Shown piece after piece: positions 56,841 through 64,000 of a DNA stretch of 64,000 nucleotides (positions within the stretch are counted from its first letter, which is position 1; each line of letters starts with the position of its first letter). Made by a program: the position numbers and the translations under genes. This DNA comes from Ailurus styani (Eukaryota > Chordata > Mammalia > Carnivora > Ailuridae). The notes beneath the pieces were generated by a model that did no database searches, had not been told where the DNA came from, and saw only the letters and a program-made list of their open reading frames with translations. The stretch is taken from positions 1,224,949 through 1,288,948 of the forward strand of contig LNAC01000374.1 of assembly GCA_002007465.1 (NCBI GenBank). The letters run 5' to 3'.

Positions 56841-57984
56841 TGCACTTTTTCTCCCCTGGACTTTTCTGTCTTTTAATGCAATTCATTATGTGCTGAAGTT
56901 CCAAGTGGAGGAATTGAATTTTTCATTATAATTTTAATAAGATGCCACAAAACATGAAATTCATGTTTGAATCCCAATTTTCCTTCTTAGGCTATAAAGA
57001 GTGCTGAATAGTAGAGACAAACCAAAACCGCATAAATCACCATTGCATCTGGACTTCCCAATTTTGATGGTTATATATGTGTCACTATAAATCTAAACAC
57101 CTCTCTTACTGTGCCTTTTTAAGGTTTATAATCCTATACATAGCTAATTATCAGCCCCGTCAGCTCTTTGACTCATTTTGTTTTCTTCTGGCCCAAATAA
57201 CTCTGGCTTGAGCCTTAGTAAAACATCTGTCAAGAAGGCTCAGAATGTGGGCTGTGTGTGTGTGTGTGCATAGGTGTGTGTATGTGTGCATGAGTGTGCG
57301 CCTGTGTGTATCTTTTCCCTTCACAAATCCCAAGAAATTTATTTTTTCTTCCACAGAACTCCCAAAGTATTACTGCTTTTTAAGTGCTGATTCTCCTGTG
57401 CTTAAATTGCTGGTTTTCTACACATAAAAGACTTGGAAGAGTTGTCTTTAGCAATTGCTGATATAGTTGTCATTCACTGGGATTAAGCGAAAAAAATCCA
57501 TTGCCTAAAAGATGACATTTTAAAAATGGATGTCCTAAACCAAATAGGAAACCGCATGAAGTCAGATATATTCTTTCTTTAAATTAGTTGGAATCCCTGT
57601 AAACTGCACTTTAATCTCAAAGAACACACTTGTAACGTTATCTGTGAAGCTAATTTTAACATATATGTGGTAATTTAGAGTTCTGAGAAAGTGCTTTCAT
57701 CTGATTTGAATTTATTATACCTCATGAAATACCATTGTTTGGACAGTGTGCCAGTTGTCATGTTATCACTATAAATTCTGCACCGAAATGGCAGTTCCCT
57801 AACTTTCCTGCTGCCTAGCATTTTCCCCACCTCTTACTGTCAGCTCTCAAAACCACTTTCCTTTTGCCCAAATCCCCTGCTGGGTGCAATCGTTTTACCA
57901 ACTGAGGCACAGCTCTGTTTCTTTTATTTATGACCAGCCCCCTTTTCTAGGTTGCTTAGAGAACCATATATTATTACTGAAGTG
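56841..57984. other. Unassigned DNA with TG-rich tract
   Basis: An imperfect TG repeat lies at 57254-57310. Nothing else is named. Confidence 0.5.
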
Positions 57985-58135
57985 AATTGTTACAACTGAA
58001 AAAGTCCTTGACAATCACTCAGTCCAGCCCTTTCATGTGAAAAATGAGGACCAGGAAGTGTAAGTAAGTGCCCTGCTCAAATTCAGAACTTAGTGCCATT
58101 GATGGAAACAGAACCTGCATGTCCTAATACTAGCT
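57985..58135 (-). mobile_element. MIR-family fragment, antisense
   Basis: CTTGACAATCACTCAGTCCAGCCCTTTCATGTGAAAAATGAGGACCAGGAAGTG...GTGCCCTGCTCAAATTCAGAAC resembles the antisense MIRc/MIR3 type. Confidence 0.65.
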
Positions 58136-59002
58136 TCCTACCTGTTCTGCTTCTCCTATTCTCCCTTTGATAGGCTGCTGAACATTTAGTCAGATGTGGT
58201 ATGATAATCTCTGGATAGATCTGATTGGTTATTATAGAGCAACAGGACTTTATACTCCTCAGAAAGCCCCAAAGTACGCAGAACCTGTAATCTTCAAACA
58301 TTTCTTTGAAGAAATTTGATCCATTGGATCTTTGTTTTAAGGATTCTGTGGCTCACATAATATCTCAATCGTGCTTCACTGAGGGCTCAGCTTGAATCTG
58401 ACCTTTGTTCACTGCTGGTGCCTGGAGGTCTGGTGCAGGATTTTCAAGCAAGAGATATAGGAGCACTTTGGGAATGAAAAGAACTTTTGCTCCTGGTCAA
58501 AGAGGGGATAAAACAAGGAAGCTGGCTGGATAGAAGGTCTCAGTTGGGAATGGGAGATAAAAATAGGGATAAGCAGTGAAGAGAAGAGCTAGATTCTCTC
58601 ACAAATATGTGTCCTCTAGCCATGCTACACGAACCAATGAATATATACAAAGGAGGGAGGTGTTAAAAAGAAAGCTAAACAAAAGAAATTAAATCAGAAA
58701 AGGCTATTTTAACTAAAATCTCTATGAGACATTTGGTGTGTACGGCAGCACTTAAGTTAAAACCAGAACATACAGAATAGCTCCAGTCAGTCTTATAGTT
58801 TCCACATGGAATTCAGAACTGCTTAAATCAATGGCAGCCTTCAGACAACTCAATGCTCTGGTATCAGTGGGATCTATTACCTAACTTTTTCTCTGGATCA
58901 GACTCCAAACTCTTAAGCAAGTTCTTGTGTAAGAAAGATTACAGATGGTTTGGAGAGTGTAGGGTCTATTTGAATAAGGGACTGAAAAAGTTTTGGGTGA
59001 AT
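58136..59002. other. Unassigned DNA
   Basis: No named repeat or gene before the L1 start. Confidence 0.5.
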
Positions 59003-61135
59003 CAGAAAGGAAGAAATAAAACTGACTATTTGCCGACGATATGATAACATCTCTATATAGAAAAACCTAAAGATTCTACTAAAAATCTGTTAGAATAAAT
59101 GAATTCAGTAAAGTCGCAAAATAAAAAATCCATGTACAGAAATCTATTGCATTTCTATACACTAATATTGAACTATTAGAGAAATTAAGAAAATTCCCTT
59201 TACAACTGCATAAAAAAGAATAAAATACCTAGAAATAAATTTAACCAAAAATGTGAAAGACCCGTACACTGAAACCCACAAAATATTGATTAAAGAAAGT
59301 GAAGACACAAATAAATAGCAAGGTATTCCGTACTCTTAGAAAACTAGAAGAATTCTTAGAAGAATTAATATTGCTAAAATGTCCATACTACCCAAAGCAA
59401 TCTATAGATTCAGCACACTCCCTATTAAAATCCTAATGGCATACTTCACAGAACTAGATCAAATAACTTTAAAATTTGTATGGAACCACAAAAGATTTCA
59501 AATAGTCAAAGCAATCTTGAAAGAGAACAAAATTGGAGGTATCACCTTTCTGATTTCAAACTATACTGCAAAGTGATAGTAATCAAAACAGTATGGTACT
59601 GCCACAAAAACAGACACAGAGGTCAGTGGAACAAAACCAAGAGCCCAGAAATAAATCCACACATATATGGACAACTAGTTCACAACAAAAGAGCCAAGAA
59701 CATACAATGTAGAAAGGACAGTTTCTTCCATAAATGGCGTAGGAAAAATTGGTCAGTGGCATGCAAAAGAATGAAACTATCTTATACTATCATATACAAA
59801 AATTAACTCAAAATAGATTAAAATGTAATTTTTGAAACCATAAAATTCCTAGAAGAAAACATAGGCAGTAAGCTCCTTGACATCAGTTTGGCAATGTTTT
59901 TGAGGCTTCGATTCCAAAGGCAAAGGAAACAAAAGCAGAAAGAAATAAATGGGAGTACTTCAAACTAAAAAGCTTCTGCACAGCAAAGGAAGCCATCATC
60001 AAAATGAAAAGGCAAACTACTGAATGGGAGAAGATATTTGCAAATCATAGAGCTGAAAATCATATATTTACAAAATATGTAAAGAGCTCATACAATTCAA
60101 CAACAAAAACAAAACAAACCACACAGTTAAAAAGTGGGCAGAATATCTCAATAGATGGTTAGATCACAAAAGATGGTTAGATCACTAATATCAGGGAAAT
60201 TCAAATCAAAACCACAATGAAATATCATCTTGTACCTGTCAAAAGGGCCAGTAGCAAAAAGATAAGAAATAGCAAGTGTCAGAGGGGATGTGGAGAAAAG
60301 AGAACCCTCATGCACTCTTGGTGGGAATGTAAATTGGTGCAGCCGCTATGGAAAGCAGTATGGAAATGCCTCAAAAAATTAAGAATAGAAGTACCATATG
60401 ACCTAGCTATTCCACTACTGGATATTTATCAGAAGAGTCGAAACACTAATTTGAAAAAGATATTTGTACCCCCACGTTCGTTGCAGCATCATTTACAATA
60501 GCTATTGATGGATGAATGGCTAAAGAAGATGTATATAAATGGATTACTACTCAGCCATAAAAAGAATGCCATCTCACCATGTGCAACAACATGGATGGAC
60601 CTTGAGGGTGTTTTGCTAAGTGAAATAAGTCAGAAGGAGAAAGACAAACCCTGTATCACTGCATGATTTCACTATGTGGAATCTAAAAAACAAACCAAAA
60701 AAGGAATAAACAAAACAAAATGAAAACAAAGTCATAGGCACAAAGAACGGGTCAGGGTAGATACCAGAGGGGAAGGGGATTGGAGGTTGGGTGAAAGGGG
60801 TAAAAGTGGTGGGAGCCTGAGCTGCTCAGTTGGTTGGGTATCTGACTCTTGATTTTGGCTTGGGCCATGATCTCAGGGTCAGGGATCCAACCAGACTCCC
60901 TGCGTGTGGGGCGGGGGAGTTCAGCGTCTGTTTGGGATTGTCTCTGTCTCCCTCTGCCCCTTGCCCCTGGTCTTGCTCTCTTTCTTTCAAATAAATAAAT
61001 AAAATCTTAAAAAAAGAGAAAGGGATAATAAGGGGGGTTCGATTGCAGGGTCATAGATGATAGCTAGACTTTTGGTGATGATCACTTGTATTATATGCAG
61101 ACATCGCCTGAAACTTATACAATAAAAAAAAGGAA
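59003..61135 (+). mobile_element. L1, sense, 5'-truncated at RT active site, with nested SINE
   Basis: It starts just upstream of the reverse-transcriptase catalytic codons: LFADD at 59026-59040 in one frame. ORF2p text then follows in shifted frames: [11 protein letters not shown] at 59379, KFVWNHK, NPHIYGQL near 59658, and the C-terminal cysteine-rich part [17 protein letters not shown] at about 60280. Next come the 3' UTR and an A-rich end near 61135. Several frameshifts make it dead. ORF1, endonuclease and most of RT are missing. A SINE splits its 3' UTR at 60810-61015. Confidence 0.95.
60810..61015 (+). mobile_element. Can-SINE, old class, nested in L1 3' UTR
   Basis: Sense SINE with the ancestral body GACTCTTGATTTTGGCTTGGGCC and tail CAAATAAATAAATAAAATC. 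Approximate target duplication GTGAAAGGGGTAAAAGTGG (60791-60809) and GAGAAAGGGATAATAAGGGG (61016-61035). L1 3' UTR resumes after it. Confidence 0.92.
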
Positions 61136-61993
61136 AAATATCTTACAGGTCTTCTACTCAGAAACCCAGTCCATGGCAACCTAATATATAGTTGATTTAA
61201 GAGCACCGTATTTTATCTTTTGTATGCTATTGTAATAAACATACTAATTCCAAAATGCTCATAGGGGAAAAAAAAGAATTCTGTAGCCCATGAAACTGTG
61301 TATTTTTGTGTATCTGTCTGTGTCTACATGTGAATTTAAAAATATATTACTGTCACATAGGTATTAAAGTGGCTATTTCAGTAGTGGTGCTTATCAGAAT
61401 AAATGACTTTCTTTTTAAAACAACAACAAAAAAAGACTGAAAACTTTTATGGGAAGGACTTTCTTGGAAGGTCTGGAGGAAAAACAATCGTGCTTTTACA
61501 TCTGGCTTGGAGAAGGAAGGAAGGGGAAGACATCTTTTCCGCTTTACCACCCAGCAACACTCAAGCATTCTATTTTGAGGACCCTGCGCTGTCAGTGGTG
61601 GTGATGCCCAGTGTCACCTGCTGATAAATGGTAGGTGCACCTGCCAGACAGTGTGGAAGTTACTGAGAAGATGGGCAAAACAAGAGATGACTTTTGGGAG
61701 CTATTCACAGTGGAGGTAACATCATGCCCAGTGGGAGTAGGGACATCAAAAAGATGTGCTATTTTCACCCAGGGGGCGCTCATCAGAGTCTCTGAACACT
61801 TGTGAGACCTTTCCTGGGACCTCACAGGCCCCTTGGGGAGAAAATTCATAGGCTGCTGAGGTACCATATGAGCAGGGGGAGGAAAACCTATAGGAACTTG
61901 AGTTATGTTTGCTCTCTACTTCTCAGGTCATTTGATCCTACGTGAATTGCCCATTTTGAGGGTTGGAAGACCATCTTATATTTTAAATTTATC
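61136..61993. other. Unassigned DNA
   Basis: No repeats recognised. The block 61440-61890 is richer in GC and contains the CTCF-like core below. Confidence 0.5.
61766..61780 (+). promoter_or_regulatory. CTCF-like motif (good core)
   Basis: CACCCAGGGGGCGCT holds the intact AGGGGGCGC core of the CTCF motif, with two mismatches at the 5' part relative to CCACCAGGGGGCGC. It is not inside a SINE. Binding is inferred from the motif only. Confidence 0.5.
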
Positions 61994-62007
61994 AATTAGC
62001 AGTTTTT

Positions 62008-62178
62008 GTTTAAAGATTTTATTTATTTATTTGACACAGAGAGAGAGATTACAAGTAGGCAGAGAGGCAGGCAGAGAGGAAGAAGCAGGGTCCCTGCTGA
62101 GCAGGGATTCCCAATGCGGGGCTCGATCCCAGGACCCTGAGATCATGATTTGAGCTGAAGGCAGAGGCTTTAACCCCT
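62008..62178 (-). mobile_element. Can-SINE, young class, antisense, head missing
   Basis: Tail and body are present (AAATAAATAAATAAAATC, GTCATGATCTCAGGGTCC on minus). The element stops at GGGTTAAAGCCTC, so the first ~25 bases of the tRNA-like head, including the A box, are absent. Target duplication AATTAGCAGTTTTTG (left, about 61994) versus AATTAACAGTTTTG (right, 62180-62193), so it was inserted 5'-truncated. Confidence 0.92.
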
Positions 62179-62193
62179 AAATTAACAGTTTTG

Positions 62194-64000
62194 TGAATAC
62201 TGGCATTCTCATGAATGATTGCAATATATTACTATTTTCTTAATTCTTCTTTTTTTTTTCTTAATTCTTCTAAAATAATAACACCCTCTGGATGAACAAC
62301 TCATACATTAACTTATCTGTAATTCACAGTAGAACATTACAGAGTTTATTTTCTCTTTTGTAACTTTGCATATACAGGATTTAAAAAAAGATTTCAGTTT
62401 TCAAATTTTTCAGTTGTCTCTGCTGTGGTGGCAAACAGCACAGGAGTAACAGGAAAAACAATGACTTCAGCAACCTTTTCAGTGTCTAACTTTCCTTAAG
62501 ATCTCATGTCCTTGGTCAAACCGAGTCTCCAGATGGCACTGTTGTCAGAAAGATCTAGGAAAACAGATGACCCAAATATATTTTTATATCCGTGTTTCGG
62601 TTTATAAATCACTAGTTTTGTGTTTGAAGTGTTTTTCAGGTCAAAGCAGTTTTAAGATCCCTCTTCAGCAGTTACTTGCGTTCTTACCCTATTCTTCCCA
62701 TTTTCTGTATATTAGATACTTTTTCAGTCTGGAATTTATAGTTCCCAGTGCAATAGCAAGCGCTTGTTGAGAATCCACTTTTCATTCCCTGATAAAATTG
62801 CAACAACAAAAGTACTTACTATTTTTTTTTGAGAATTTCTAATCAATATAAATCACCATTATCAAGGCAATCATATACATATGTGGACCCATGATAGTAT
62901 GGCCTTTTTTTATTATTGTGATAAAAATAACATCAGATCTACCCACTTGACATCTTATGCTGTCATTTTTATGTATTGTCAATTTTATGTATTGACAGCA
63001 ATACGGTACTGTTAACTATAGGCATAATCTTCTAGAGCAGCTCTCTAGAATTAATACAGTGTGTGCTTCTGCACTGAAGGATATTTCAGAATCTTCCTCC
63101 AGGAACCTCCTTATTATGACATATTCTTTATATTGCAATAGCCCTTGCACACATTGGATAGAAGGCTTGGAAGCAGAGGCATGTGCTTCTGTAAAAGTTA
63201 GCCAGATATTGTGTGCTTGCTTTCCGTGTAAATGTTTATTACCTCTGTTCTTGGAACTATTTCTTAGGGTCAGGTGAACATTTGTACATGGAGGACAAGA
63301 GGGCAAATGTTTTCAGGTTTACACCGTTTTTCAGAATGCATTCATTACTGTTTGTTACAAACTGGTTCTCCATTAACATGATAAGTAAGAAGCCAAATAG
63401 CACATTCTTTGCTGAATAAGGTATTCAGAGAGTTATATTCATAAATGACCTTGGGCGTACTACAAGGGTCACCCTCCAAACCACCTCCCCTGGTCTAAAC
63501 ACCTCCTACTTTATCTTGGCCTCCTCTTTTAACAATAACTTTCAACAATAACCTTTGTGTTAAGGCATGGAGCAAGGTCTCCTGGAAGGCCCTGTCAAAA
63601 TGTGCATACTGCCTTGGAGGGACAGGAGGCCTGTTTCATTAGCATAGGCTGGCAAACTGCCACCTTCAGTCATTTAACACCTAGTAATTGAGCTTTTTTA
63701 TGTGCAAGGCAGTGTAGTCAAATGAGGAGAAAGGTGGTTCCCTGAGGACATGGGGGATTGTTAATATTTGATGGCTGTGAAGGCAAAAAAAAAAAAAAAA
63801 TCTGAAGCATGGGAAAATGGAAGATATCAGGACACAGAGATTCCTAAATGGATGAAACTAGGCTTGCTCATACAGCAGTGGGTATAAAGGGGCAGTAGAG
63901 GGTTTGTCAAAATGATATTGAGTTGGAGGCAGTGATATTTTCTTTAGAGATTTTTTTTAATTCAGCGAATAAATATTAGGTTGTACAGTGTATCTGGCTG
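62194..64000. other. Unassigned DNA to window end
   Basis: No gene or repeat named. An A18 tract lies at 63787-63804. Frames at 63016-63306 (96 codons, minus) and 63059-63277 (plus) overlap on opposite strands and have no domain. Confidence 0.5.

Noticed and set aside
60217..60501. 94-codon frame with a cysteine-rich motif as a zinc-finger gene
   Set aside because: The motif belongs to the L1 ORF2p C-terminus, and the frame sits inside the L1 at 59003-61135.

Overview
The window looks like ordinary carnivoran nuclear DNA with no protein-coding gene that I can support. It is AT-rich, with many stop codons in all frames. No recognisable cellular protein domain appears in any long reading frame. 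Eighteen tRNA-Lys-derived Can-SINEs (SINEC) identify the order Carnivora. The youngest class has heads reading GTGGGTTAAAGCCTCTGC, a form I associate with mustelids (ferret, mink, otter, badger relatives). I infer a mustelid with moderate confidence. The stretch is either intergenic or the inside of a very large intron; the sequence alone does not say which.

Layout. 1-8 kb: one SINE next to a 131-base assembly gap, a complete Tigger-type miniature DNA transposon (MER2-like) with a TA target duplication, and an old antisense L1 piece. 7.8-9.1 kb: an MLT1 LTR and a short L1 with an internal inversion inside an 18-bp target duplication. 9-19 kb: mostly unassigned sequence with MIRs, a CA repeat, an A27 tract with one N, and a CTCF-like motif. 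17.9-21.6 kb: a diverged direct repeat whose second copy is split by a 2.3-kb antisense L1, itself hit by a SINE. 23.4-27.2 kb: a SINE with a duplicated tail at an N, an AT-expanded L1 end, an L2/MST-LTR/L1/SINE nest, and a possible short retrocopy. 28-33 kb: several MIRs. 33.6-35.65 kb: a repeat-free, relatively CpG-rich block that is the best candidate for conserved regulatory DNA. 35.7-43.6 kb: SINEs, an L1 3' end, an ERVL-class endogenous retrovirus relic (RNase H and integrase-like part of pol) carrying two SINEs, and another L1. 44-58 kb: MIR, MLT1, L2, L1 and SINE pieces between unassigned tracts. 59.0-61.1 kb: a sense L1 truncated just before the reverse-transcriptase FADD motif and hit by a SINE. 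61.1-64 kb: mostly unassigned, with a good CTCF-like core at 61766-61780.

Nothing here amounts to a new biological system. What is informative is insertion history: precise target duplications, nesting order, a twin-priming inversion, and two SINE loci whose A-tails carry extra sequence beside assembly Ns. SINE load is very uneven: one element in the first 21 kb and seventeen in the remaining 43 kb.
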